Positions 1 through 12,430 of a stretch of 64,000 nt of DNA are shown here, piece after piece. Location: the NCBI RefSeq assembly GCF_000699445.3, contig NC_067196.1:91173364-91237363 (forward strand), given 5' to 3'. Within the stretch, counting starts at the first letter, position 1; every line of letters starts with the position of its first letter. Made by a program: the position numbers and the translations under genes. A model generated the notes under the pieces. It did not search any database. It saw only the letters and a list, made by a program, of their open reading frames with translations, and was not told the DNA's origin. This stretch comes from Schistosoma haematobium. Lineage: Eukaryota > Platyhelminthes > Trematoda > Strigeidida > Schistosomatidae.

Positions 1-369
1 TGTCAGAGTACAATGGATTCCATTGAGCACCCGGAATCTGTCTGTAACAAATGTTTTCAGAGTAATGGACGCTATTCGGGAGGACAAGAAAGTAAACTTC
101 ACCAGTCCAGGGAATGAATCCCAGAAGTTCTTTATTATTCACACAACTCATTAAGTTAATATGTTATTAGGTTTCAAGGACTGACTTACAAGCTTGCTTT
201 CCAGAAAATAACAGTCTACACAATCAGGGTTTAAGCTGATGTTCACAGGCTTTCTAGTGTACCCCACAGGTGTTGATGATTGGAAGAAGGCTCACAGACG
301 CATTCTAACTAAGGACCGGGATTATGCAAGACTAGTTGCTCTCTCTCTCGCCTTTCTTTTAATTCTGGT
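1..369. other. Unassigned flank, possible LINE remnant
   Basis: No coding frame of note. A short stretch near 270-300 reads like the 'DDWKKA' segment seen in the LINE remnant around 37180, but it is too short to assign. Confidence 0.2.
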
Positions 370-965
370 GGTTGACTGGGTTTGAAGACCTCCACATCTG
401 AGGGGAAGCATGGGATAAGATGGACAGTCTGCACAAAAATAGACGATTTTAACTTTGCAGATTACCAAAGCCTTCCATCTCATACATACGAACAAATGAA
501 GGTCAAGAAAACCAGTGTGGCGGAAGCCTCTGCATCAGTGAACATCAGCGTGCAGAAGCTAAAACCAAGAACCTCAAATACAACTCAGAGAGCACCGAAC
601 CAGTCACATTTGATAAAGGAGCTCTAAAAACAGGTGGAAACTTTCACGCACCTGGTCAGCATCATTGACGAACGAGGAGGATCTGAATTAAATGTGGACG
701 TTTTGATTGGCAAAGAGAGGGCAGCATCCCTACAGTCGAACAACCTATGGAACTCAAAACAACTGTTAACCAATGTCAAAGTCAGAATTTTTAATACGGA
801 CGTCAAGACAGTCCTACTGTACAGAGCTGAATCTTGGAGAACTACCACGACCATCATCAAAAATGTATAGTTATTTATCAATATTTGTCTACACAAGATA
901 CTCAGTGTCCGTTGACCGGATACCATCAACGACAGCGCAATGTGGGAGAGAACAAACCACCGTTA
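370..965 (+). mobile_element. SR2-like RTE LINE, 3' RT fragment (decayed)
   Basis: Broken + strand frames at 382-627 and 634-870, then on to about 965, encode an RTE-clade reverse transcriptase C-terminus. They match the other SR2-like copies here: MKTSTSEGKHGIRW, then FTHLVSIIDE, then VRIFNTDVKTVLLY. The FADD box is mutated (FADYQ). The copy is 5'-truncated and frameshifted. It belongs to the same subfamily as 17700-18150 (shared SYLSIFVYTRYSVSVD in a shifted frame). Confidence 0.75.
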
Positions 966-3789
966 GCTAACAGCTGTCATGCTGTTTTATCATTCATGTT
1001 TGAGGTTTGTGTCATGTCATATGAGTAGATCAGACCTCACCCAAAGGTGTGAGTAGCAAACATAATAGCCATACAAGGATGTACTACAGCAGAGTAGTGG
1101 TCAATTAATGCCAACTCATCAAATGAAGCGTCGTTCATATTTAAAGGTACACTTAGCCTAGTTATGTCTTCTTTTATACCGTGCTAAATATCACGTCCAC
1201 CTAATAACTATACACCATGGATAACTAAAGAGGTCAAGAAACTTCTTAGGTATGGGAAAAGGCATCAGAATACGTTTGTCACTACATGCTCTGAAAAGTG
1301 CAGGTCTAACACATATACCCTGCTAATTGTAAAACACCAAAACTAATGTGTTGTAGTATTTTGCAGTGCGATATAGTTTATCGTGGGACACGCTGCCAAC
1401 ACCTATCAGTAACTGTGACACTATTGCAGTGGTGCTGGTTCCTCAACACACCATATGCGAAGCTAAACATATGGTTATTGAGAAGCTTGGCACTCAACAT
1501 GCAACACTTAGAGGGGGTCGGTAATGGCGAACACAGGGACGAGGAATGGTAATGGCATGGTCTGGCCATACGGGCGTGACCGTTTTATATAAAATAAATT
1601 GCATTTTCCATAGAAAATGTTACTCTCCAACTAGCCCGAATGTGTTTTATAGAAGTGTTAGAAGTCATGTTGCCGATTTTTAAGACAGTACGGGTCCGTG
1701 TAGACAATAGTGTGTCTTCCACGTACGATCTTGTAGATAAGTTTTCACATCATGACGTATCTACAATTTCGGGATTAGGTATAGCAGCAAAATTAAGTGT
1801 ACACACACTGAAATAAACATCAAGGCTATACTACCATCAAGATCAAATGACTAATAACTATGTCTCCAAACTCTAAATAGCTTCACCAATTATTCTCAGA
1901 ACTCCCATCCAGCGCTGAGGCACTTTATCACGGACCACCTTATATTTAAACCGATCATGAATTTAACAGACTGTCATATATTTATAACCAAATGATAGAA
2001 CACATGATTTTCCTTCCCCTGTTATTGATCATTGGTCATGACCTTACACATTCAGATTCGGTCTTTTTATAACGATTAAAGTAATATAATTTTTTTCCGA
2101 GAATTCCCGTGTCTCTTGTTAGTTTCTATTCCAAGTAGGCAGATAACTCTCTGACCCTATATATGTCGGTCAACTATGGCCGATCACATGTAGTTCATAA
2201 TATTTTAAATTATTGTGGGTTTGTACTGGCTGACACTATTCCAGGCTCACAGATTATTCTAGCTTCCAGACAGACTAATTTATTTACTCTTTTCAAGCCA
2301 AATTTTGGCCCTATCACTTATTCGTTTACTAACATCTTTATTTGAGTGAGTGTTAATTACATATCCTATTCATTATGCATCTATAACGTCACGCTTGATC
2401 AGACAGATTTGACTCACTCATCTTCTCTACTATGCGCCATTCGTTTCGCTCTACTTTCTCCTATTCTCGTCCCTCGCGTTGTTTCCCTGACTGTCTGTTT
2501 AAATGAATGAATGTGCTAAATATACGAATTCAAACTTTGTTTCTGTATTTGACTTGTTTAATTCCGCTATTCACTAAAGTGATTTGAGTCAGTCGTTATA
2601 TACGAGGGTAGCCGGAAAGTACTTATCAACAACAATCACCATACGATCTAGCTGTAGTGAGATATGGGGTCAATAAACGTTTCTCCTGGCTCATCTTCTA
2701 TCAGTTTAAATTTTTTTATTAGAATTAGAATGCTTCGTTTTCTTCCTTATCGTCTTACTCAGAAATTTTACATTCCTAAACTATTCTTTTCAACCCTTTA
2801 ATCAGCAACGCATCCTTATAATCTCCAAGCCACACATAATCTGGCCAGTATCTTATAAACTGTACCGTCAGTTAACTTCATACCAGTGTGATATACTTGT
2901 TGGATGTCTAAAGATTTGTCTGTTTGAATTGGATGTAACATGAAACTAATAGAGACAGTGTATTCCAACAAAGTTTTCGACACACAGTAAGATTGAAGCA
3001 ATATTCATACAAACTACAAACGTAAGAGTGATAACAACACAAGAGGAGGGAGGATGGCGTTACTGACACGCAGCTATGATGGTGGGGAGATAAACTCAAT
3101 CTACACATATCCGTGCGGCAGAACATCTTGTTAAATAACAGCTTCTTATGGTTCAATGAGATGTCACAAACCAGTGGTATTGATGCTAATTTACTATGCA
3201 ATACCTCTTTGACTCATGTTTGTAGCCCTGAATTGGTTTCACTCCCTACCGAGAAATTCTATTACAAGCAAAAACAGACAATAATGGTGAATAAAGAGCC
3301 CACTCAACACTGCAAGAGTTACAATAATAAGAACAAGTTATAATAATCCCGATGAAAAAAGCCATTTGTGTATTTCAGCACTGTGCTCTCCATACTACAT
3401 TTTAAAAATACACATAATCCTAAACGTCTAGCCTTCTTGCATCACCTCCACTTATACACTCTTTTATTCACTCATCACTATGTTTTGGTTGGTTTTCTTT
3501 AACTCGATGAAATATGCTTGCTTAAAAATCAACCCAATAGACGAGAACAAGTCTAAGTAGTCATGCCTTAATTGTTTCATCACAAATGACTAAACGTCAT
3601 TAGTCATAGACACTGCCAGTTCTGCTTCTCTCCCTTTCCAGTGTCTCTTTCTTTTTCAGTACCCTCATGATCTATAGCCAAAAACATATATGGAACATAT
3701 GACTTCGTTCTACGTCGTCACTAATACCTCCGAAATTTATCCGTGAACACTATCAAGAAGCACAAAATAATTCAGATTCAGATTTGTGT
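966..3789. other. AT-rich intergenic sequence with repeat traces
   Basis: No gene recognised. About 1195-1300 (+) reads PPNNYTPWITKEVKKLLR, like the linker between endonuclease and RT in CR1 LINEs. About 2505-2700 aligns by eye with 49560-49745, an unclassified repeat. Short ORFs elsewhere have no recognisable motif. Confidence 0.35.
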
Positions 3790-6420
3790 AGTAAGGACAG
3801 AAGACCAACGGCCTATGTTATTCCTTTTCTAGCATGCTTCTGTGAGTGTCCAGTCTTCTCTTGAAAGAGTCAATTGAAGGTGCGGACACCACTGCTTCAG
3901 GCAGCAGGTTCCAAGTATTGATGACTCGGTGTGAAAACCTGTATGCCACGGGTATTTTGTTCGTTCTTGGCTTTTCTACTCGCCTGCTGTATCCTCTGAG
4001 ATGTCCCGATCTAGTGGGAAAAAAGAGAGCGAATAAGTTAGGTCCGAAATCATTTCTCAGTATTCTGTACATCAAAATTAGATCTCCCCTTAGTCTGCGA
4101 TAGGACAGAGTAAAGAGGTCCAGTTTTTCAAGCCGCTCTTTGTATGATAAACCCCGGAGTTCCGGAATTGCACGGGTAGCTGCCCTCTGTACTTTTTCTA
4201 GTATGTCCGAGTCACCTTTGAAACAGGGGCTTGCAGCCTGAACACAGTTCTCTAACTTAGTTCTCACTAAGGATGTGTATAATGTGGTGAACATGGTAGT
4301 ATCAAGCTTAGTGAATGTCCTTTTTAAAGCCCAGAGGGTTCGAAACCCCTTAACTGCGACCTCCCGGCAATGGGCCGTCGTCTTAAGATCATTACTCACT
4401 GTCACCCCTAGATCCTTATGAGACCGGACTACGGGTAATGACACATCCCCTATGTTGTACGTATTAACCTTTGAATCCCCCAAGTGCATGTAGACACACT
4501 TTCAGCGTTGATAGGCATCAGCCACTCTTTAGACCAGTTTATCATATTATTTAAGTCTTCCTGAAGAGCAAATGCGTTTTTATCTCCAGTTATTACTCGC
4601 CAAATTTTTACATCGTCAGCGTATAATAACATTGGAGACTGTACTATACTTGTAAGATCATTGACGTACATTATAAAAAGTAAAGGACCTAGGACGGAAC
4701 CTTGGGGTACTCCACTAAGTACTGGTCTCCAGATGGAACACTTGGAATTTATCCTTACTTTTGTCTACGATCTACTAGGAAATCCTTAATCCATTTTAAA
4801 AGAGGTCCGGCAATACCTAGGTGTTCCAGCTTCACTAGCAGTCTATTAGTTGGAACCTTGTCAAAAGCCTTACTGGAATCTATGTAGACAACATCCGCTG
4901 AGTTTCCTTTGTCTAGCGCATTAATCCAGAACTCTCTTGCTATAAGGAGGTTCATTGGACAGGAAAGACCCTTTCTAGAACCATGTTGTGCCATGTTCAG
5001 CAAGTTATTGGTTTCCATAAATGCCGTTATTGTCCGTTTGATTATTCTTTCCAGTATTTTAATTACCACACTGGTGAGGCTTACGGATCTGTAATTCGAT
5101 GGAACTTGCCGTAGACCTGTTTTATGTATGTCCTTCCAGTCCGTAGGTAACACACCTTGGTCAAGTGACATATTGAATATCACAGTCAGTGGGGCTGCGA
5201 TATATTGGGCAATATGTCTCAAGATTTTGGGGTGTGGTTCATCTGGTCCTGTTGACTTCTCCATGTTTAGGGTGCTAGGAGCTTTGAGCACATCGTGTTG
5301 ATCGAAGTCCACAGTGAGCGGCTGGTTTGTTGACTCTGCAATTGGGTCTGGTTCTTTCTCTAGAGGAGGTTCCTGAGTGAAAACTGTCCCAATATAGTCA
5401 GCCATAGCCTCTGCTTTTTCCTGGTCTTCTATCATTTCAGATTCACTTCCTACTTTAATTAGCTACTTTAATTGCTCTTTTGAAGATGATAAAGGGAACT
5501 ATGTGTATGATACTTTAATTAGGTTGGGAATCCAATGATGCATTCTTGTTCTGTAGTTTATGTACGAGAATATCCTCTTGGGCTGCTTGAGTGCAGACTG
5601 TGCCAGCTGCATTTCATATTTTCTTTGAGCTTCCTGAATTTTCGTTATGCACTCGTTTCTTGTCGATCTGTAGCGTTCCATCGTACCTGCTGTGCCAAGG
5701 TGGATGGCAACAGCCCAGCATTTCTTCTTTCGTCTCAGTAAGCGTCGAATATCCCGCCCTATCCAGGGATGTCCGTGCTTCATTTTCTTTGGGACAGTCC
5801 AGGGTATGTATGGTTAAGTTACCCGATAGTATAACTACCTGAATAGAGTCCATGCCCCCTGTACTGATGCCTTTGAGTCAATTTCCCAGTTCTCAGCCGA
5901 TGCTGCGGAGTTAATTGCCTGCATACCTGCCTTCCATATGTTAGGACGGGCCGGCGCAATTGTTTGACAAGCAATCTCAGCCATGAATTTGAATAAGATG
6001 ACTGCATGGTCACTTCTCCCAAGTGGTGGGAGAAAAGCCATTTGACCAACGTCATCAACGTGTGTTAAGACTAAATCTAAAAGAGAAGAAAAGTTTCTTA
6101 AGTCGTATCTTGTGGGATCTCTAATGTGTTGGAATTATGCTAATCCAATCGAGGTTTCTAACAGTTTGCTGTCGAACGATGATATCGATGACCCTACTTC
6201 TAAGTTAACCCAGTTTATATATGGTGCATTAAAGTCACCTACTACAAGGCTTTTACCGTTGTTACACCGGGACTTAAGTTTACTTGGGAGAAAATCATCT
6301 GCTACACTTTCTGGACTGCGATATACTACAACTACTTCAATATCTTGCCTTCGGCATTTCAACTTACATTTCACCAGTTCACATGTCCCTGAAACATGTG
6401 CTAATGTCTTGTAACAGCTT
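3790..6420 (-). mobile_element. CR1-clade LINE, ORF2 part (decayed)
   Basis: Read on the - strand from 6420 down: end of an AP endonuclease (VVVVYRSPE, then GDFNAPYINW), linker (PWIGRDIRRLLRRKKK at 5770-5720), then a reverse transcriptase. RT pieces include YRSVSLTSVVIKILERI and SSKAFDKVP (5435-4755), SGVPQGSVLGPLL, YADDVKIW (about 4620), and a thumb/C-terminal region (4489-3818). Several frameshifts and stops separate the pieces, so it is not functional. The EN domain is cut off at about 6420 and its N-terminal half appears at 9545-9880. Confidence 0.85.
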
Positions 6421-9400
6421 AGGTTGGTTGGTTAAGAGTTGACCCCAAACAACCAAGTATATGCCAAGACAGTACTGTTCAAGTCGTGCGTTGAAGGTTA
6501 CCAAGACTAGGAAGAATCCCCCGGGTAATGATAAGCTGAAAGATAAATCAAAAAGAAGGCGGCAGCATCTGGTCGGGAAATACATGTAATAATTTTTAAA
6601 AAAATCTGCCTTCATGCTTGACACGCTTAAAATGACAACTTGGATGAAGATTATTTGAGCTATGAAAAATGGGATTACAGTAATAATAATAAAACAATCC
6701 GTGTTAATAGCCGTTGGTTAATAACTTAACGTATAGGTAGTAAGTATTTTGTGTTTAGAAATATTAAAGTAATGAATATTGTAGAAATGTTAATATTGGT
6801 ATTAGTTTTGGTTTAAATTATGAAACCAATCAACAATTATGCCGGTAGCCCGTTCATATGTGATTTCCAATTGCATCTGTATTAATAGGCTAACTGAAAG
6901 AACAAAAGTATTACCATGGAAAAGAATTCCAACTAGTGTTCCAGTTAGTTTGATACGGTTTATTTAGTTACGTGGAGATTTTCTCAACCTCGTTTTTACT
7001 TGACCGTGATAGAATTTATTAATACTACTAATACACATGAATGGTTATTAAAACAAAATTTCAATACATGAGTGATAATTATATGAGTTTTGGACAGATA
7101 GCTAAGAACAAATCGTTAAATATGAGTGTATTCGTAAGAGACATGCTCTAGACTCAATGTTCTGAGTTGCCATAGACTATTTATACATATTTATACCTGA
7201 CAGCTGATGATGCATACAAGTTAGTTGCAAGTATGCAGTTTATCATAAGGCGGAATACGATTTAATTGAGATATAGTGGTTATAAGTTATTGAAATCAGT
7301 TAGGCCTATGTGTCATATTACTAGGTGATGTGGTGCTGCAGGATGTATTCGGCTAAATAAGCTTTTACAAGATGATTATTAGTGAGAGATGCTCATGTGA
7401 TTATCAGGAAGAACACAAGTTGTAACCAAGGGGAGTACACTCCCAACTCATGTCTATGATAATGGCTTGAACCTTAGTCAGTGTTGGGGTAAATTCGACA
7501 TTGATGTTTTCAGTTTGCAGGAGATTTGCTCGACTGCTTATATTGATTATTTGCATGCATTATTGTGTCGCTAAACCATCAATTAGACTGACAAGGTTTT
7601 GAGATATTTACTGAATGAGCAACTGATAGAGAAACATACTGTAATCATCTGTAGTGAATGAAGATAAAAGAAAAACAACACCAGTGATAATTATAAGTCG
7701 ATTTGATGACCGGTTATGTTAATAGTTTCATTAATATTATCAATCATATTACGTGATTGTCAAGTCATGACAATGCTTTATGACGATATCCTGAAACTAT
7801 TATGTTAAACTAGTTATAGTGTTGATTGAGGATTAGTCAGTGGAAAAATAGGTATTTTTGCTTTAGGTGATTCAAAATTATCAGAAATTTGTAGTGTTTC
7901 AGAATCCGAGACGCCTAATTATATTATAATTTTCAATTCAGAAATATTCGTTTAGCGTTAATTCTAGTAGGCTACGGAGTTTTGATTTTAAACGTTTGTT
8001 TAGTCAACAGCTACCTGGGGATTTAGTTATTTTACTAGTGCCGTTGATAGTACCTAAATTTGTAATCTAATTATCTAAACTATGTCTGCATTTTAGGCTG
8101 CTATTATGATAAACCAATCTATAAACCGAAATACGATTAGCAACAACGACTATGATGGGTTTATTTACACGTTAAAGGCGATTCAGACGATTTCTAAATT
8201 GAGAAGACATGAAGATATAGTGTAATGTATGTACGGGCCAGGTTAACAAGCAGGTTGTTGACGTATATGACGATTAAAAAATAATGAACACGACCAGGCT
8301 GCTTATGAAACTTCAGGCAGGAATATGACGCGTTATAAACATTCCATAAGAAGTTACTGCATTCAGCCTAGGGACACTCACAAATATATGGCAAAAGCAA
8401 CTGGAAAACACATATATGTTCAGTACAAAAAATCATTAAGTAAGATAGTTGAACTCGCCTGGATTATTTCTAAAAATTAGATTATTCAGTGGACGACATA
8501 TAACGCCATTCGTAAGGAGTAGTAATGATCCAAAAGTATCCAGAGTAAAACATGCAGTATGGCAATTAATTCCGGGGTGCTTGATGGTGTTGACGTTTCT
8601 GCCACTCGCTCGGATTAGAACAATCGAATGAATTCAGTTAATTGTGTGTTTGTTATTGAACGAGCCATCTAAAATGACCTTATGATTGCAGAAAACCTAT
8701 AGATGAAACTCACCGTAAGTTTTTGGAGAAGTGTCATCCTTGTTGTTTGGCAATGGAACTCGAAAATATGAAATTAGGCAGGCAGTGGTCAGAAGAAAAG
8801 ATATTACAGGATAGTGCATAGTTTAAAACAGGATGAGGTGTTAGGTGAAGGAACACTGATAATTAGATCCAGATAACTATTTAGTCCTTGATTGCATTGT
8901 TAGTCAATGTATACTTACGCTATTTACAGGTCATATTTTCTAGAGCTTGATTTTTAAGCAAGTCTATGTTGCTGAAGCATGTAAATGCTATTAAAGCTTG
9001 TTAACGAACCATCAAAGCTAATTAGTTGATATAGATGATCAACTTTTATTATCGGTTGAGCTAGTAAGTTATGTGAACTAATAAATATAACATTACGATA
9101 ATATATGTGACCATTAATCAAAGGACTATTAGAATAGTGGGTTTACAAAAATAAAATCCGATTGAGAAGGTTAAGGTGGAAATAAGGATTAACAATAATA
9201 GGTTGTGTTTCTTTAGTTGGGCTCACCAATGTAGAACTATGGTCTACTATGATATTAGTACTGCTCTAATAATAGACCTAATCCTAAATTTGTAGATTTG
9301 TCATGATATAACTGCCTAATCTATAAGATCTTACGTGGAAGTCACACCATCGACTACACCAACTCACTGTATCGTATCAATTACCAATACATGATGTAGA

Positions 9401-9544
9401 ACAAGGTTAGGCTAGAGAAAGAACAATATATTTAATATGAATAGAAGATATAAGGTAACATTCAGCAGAGACCACGCCTGCATGGCCGAGCCATGCCATC
9501 CGATCAACTCCAGTCCATTCAATTCATTGTTCGCGCCTTCTCCA
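6421..9544. other. 3.1-kb AT-rich segment interrupting the CR1 LINE
   Basis: No coding frame above background and no LINE motif. It lies between two halves of one CR1 endonuclease domain, so it is probably an insertion or rearrangement. I found no convincing terminal repeats. A CAGCT pentamer near both suspected borders (6411 and 9650) is too short to count as a target duplication. Confidence 0.45.
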
Positions 9545-10600
9545 TTGTTAGGTATTTATCCGCGTTAAATACTGAATATCTATTTTCTGAGTAGTCTCGT
9601 GTTCAGCATTGTGGATTGTGCGGTTATTGTTCAATGCCACTACAGTCTCAGCTAATCTTATGGTTAGGGTACTTTTCGTGTAAAGAATAACCCCGCCTCC
9701 CCTTCGGTTTAATCTATCAGCTTTACTGGTTATGAAACCAATCAATTGTATTTCACTATCTTATACTTCTGACGTTAACCAAGTTTCCGAGACAGCGATA
9801 ACGTCCGGTTTTTCTTTATCTGTCACTGACTTGAGCTCCGCCATTTTATTTAGTAGGCTGTGAGCATTTGTGTAGCATATCTTTAAGTCTGTGGAGAGCT
9901 TTCCCTTGTCACCCAAAGTGCCTTGGAGATCGTTTCGCTCCGAACTTTTACAATTTGATAGCCCTTAGGAACGAGGTTTCGTTCCCCGTTTCGGCGACGC
10001 TCATTTATTTCCGCTACTGCAGCTCGTCTCTTAATACGATCAGCTAGGCTGAGATCCTCACGGACATATATTGCCCACAGCCTTTTTCTTCCCATTTCTT
10101 TTTCTCCTCACTGAAGTCCACTTGTCACCACTCAGGACAGGCACACCTGGACTATGTGGAACGGTGACAGTTTTATCCAGATCTTCTATTTCGACTAAAG
10201 GTGTATGACTGCCGATGTCGATATCATTCCTCGTTAATATTAACGGAGATTTCACGTTCCCGTCAACCACAGTCAGGTGTTTAACGGGTCCAGTAGCAGC
10301 ACTTACTACACTGACACATTCTTCACAGTCACTGTTGTTATCAGTGCTTCCGCCATCGTTTTTCTTGCAGGCCGAAGCCAGTAGATCCATAGCCTCCTTT
10401 TTATCCGTACGGGCAGAACATACAAAGCCAATGCGAGTTAGGCTTCGAGCATCTTTTGCATGCCGTCGGACTTACGCGTGTACACATTTTGTGGTACCAT
10501 TTTTTACAATCGTCACACTGCATTCCCTCATCAACGGGGAGCAAACAATTTGGTTACCCACATTTATGAGTCTTACCAACCATTATAATTCGATTTAAAA
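9545..10600 (-). mobile_element. CR1-clade LINE, ORF1 and start of ORF2 (decayed)
   Basis: On the - strand, about 10520-10430 encodes a PHD-type zinc-binding stretch (QCDDCKKWYHKMC, CKRC, CMFC) typical of CR1 ORF1. It is followed, after a frameshift, by 10390-10058 and 10095-9883 (basic MGRKRLWAIYVRED). ORF2 starts at about 9880 with an endonuclease N-terminus that includes the 'CYTNAHSLLNKMAELK' type start and RRGGGVILYTK (9690-9660). Stops are frequent. It continues in the block 3790-6420. Confidence 0.75.
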
Positions 10601-12054
10601 AGTTTCAAAATACAAATTGATCACAATGTGAACACAAGTGTTAGTCAAGGAGTAAAAAAGGTACCCAGGACAAAATTTAGTAAAAAATTTCAAACTTTAA
10701 CCAAAGTACTTTTAGTTAAAGTAGACCAAGAATGCTTTTGGGTGCAATAAGTACCCAAAGCAAGTATAATCACAACAAGTACAAAATCACTACCCTTTTT
10801 GAAACGAGCGTGGTAGCGATGTCTTAGATTGATGCCTTTAACTTACTAGTTATGAATTAGCCACAATAAATATCCCTGGACTTTACTCGACCACCATCTA
10901 CTTGTCGCAACGCAACCTCCATAAAGCTCGGCAACCTTAATACTGAACATTGAAGTGATATTAACATTAATAATCTAACGTAGGAAAATATGCCCTCTGC
11001 TTCTATGACCAATCTGTCTTATGACGTCAACCTAACTGAGTAAATTACTACATTAAAGGCTGCAGCATTAGTAAAGTCTCCTGTTCTACCCTTTGCACAT
11101 TATATAAAGATTTGGAAACCATAAATAATGTCATATAGCATGATAATATAGTGTGGCGGTAAATAAACTCCCATAATAAATAGCTCTGTAACTCTTCATC
11201 ATTGGATGCTGACCATATTAGTTTTGATGCAGGGCGCACCGAATCACGAGTGGGAACGTCGTGCTCAACATCAGCTGCAATCGCTAGCCAATCTAGATCA
11301 GTCAATCCTCTATTTATTGATAGTCTATCAAATATATCTTCGAACTTCCTCGCTTCTGAATTTTGGTTTCACTTGGTAGGTTTGATTCATAGTAAAAGGT
11401 GTTACCGGGTTAAGCGTTGTCAAACTCCACATACCTGTGGCATGTTCTATAGGATGACCTGAATTCACTAGTTAGACGGATAGGTGGCTATTGATAATTA
11501 ACTCTAACGAGTGTGGTGATCCAAATAAATAAATGGGACGATTCATATCACTACATAATATGTGGGGTTGTGTTACCTAAATTAATGTACTGTAAAGATC
11601 TTTGAGTCATAGTAATTAACAATCTTAGAACCACGAGCAACTGTAATTCTTGCGCTTCCAAAGGTCTTGAGGTCATATAATTATTTGGATGAAGAAGTGT
11701 TTAAGGTATTAGACTGAACATTTTGGAGGCCGCATTCGGAACGTGGGGTCTATGCAGCAAATCCTTGCTCTAGGTGTGAAGCAGATACATTGGAAGGAGT
11801 TTGACATTGATGGGCCAAAATGGTGAAAAGTCTCACTGGCCTATCTTAAGAAGACAGATGCCTCAAATTATTTCTGTTACCTTGTCGAAAGTTACGCGGT
11901 GATTTAATACCGACCTACGGTATGTCGAACGATAATTTTAATATTAGTATGTCTCATATTTTCTTCTCATTTAAAAGTGATCATCCAAAAGGAAATTCAA
12001 CGAAAGTTTAATAACCGTGATCAAATCGTTTACGTTTGGATCGCCGTTTCTACT
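10601..12054. other. Intergenic sequence, nothing recognised
   Basis: AT-rich, with no credible gene, tRNA or intact repeat seen. Short ORFs (such as 11048-11305) have no motif. Confidence 0.4.
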
Positions 12055-12430
12055 ACGGTCAGTCAGTCAGTCAGCTACAACGTAGGACCAGCCACATATA
12101 TGCATCGGTCCAAGTTGCCATACCTCATTAACACGACAAGATGAACACCGAATTCGCAAAGTAGTTAATTCAATGGTGGTAATATATAAAAGAAAGATTG
12201 CTTACAAGGATATAGTACAGGGAGAAAAAATTAGTTCGAAGAAAGATTTGAAACGATTTTAATCTCATAGATAGAGAGTGTATACACCGACGCCATTGTG
12301 ATCGATTCTGAGCCATGTCACCCAGGGCCTCCAACCATTGGTTACGATAGTCACGCAGACCCCAACCAAGTAGTCTGCATCTACCAACATGGCTCAGACT
12401 AGAAGTTAGTGACTTCAAGCACTACTACGG
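12055..12430 (-). mobile_element. RTE-like LINE 3' end with (TGAC)n tail
   Basis: On the - strand the frame 12418-12170 encodes a LINE C-terminus (SHVGRCRLLGWG, YRNQWLEALGDMAQNRSQW). It ends in a short CAGT/TGAC tandem at 12058-12073, as in RTE elements. The same family recurs at 36775-37690, 44780-44930 and 49405-49560. Confidence 0.65.
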
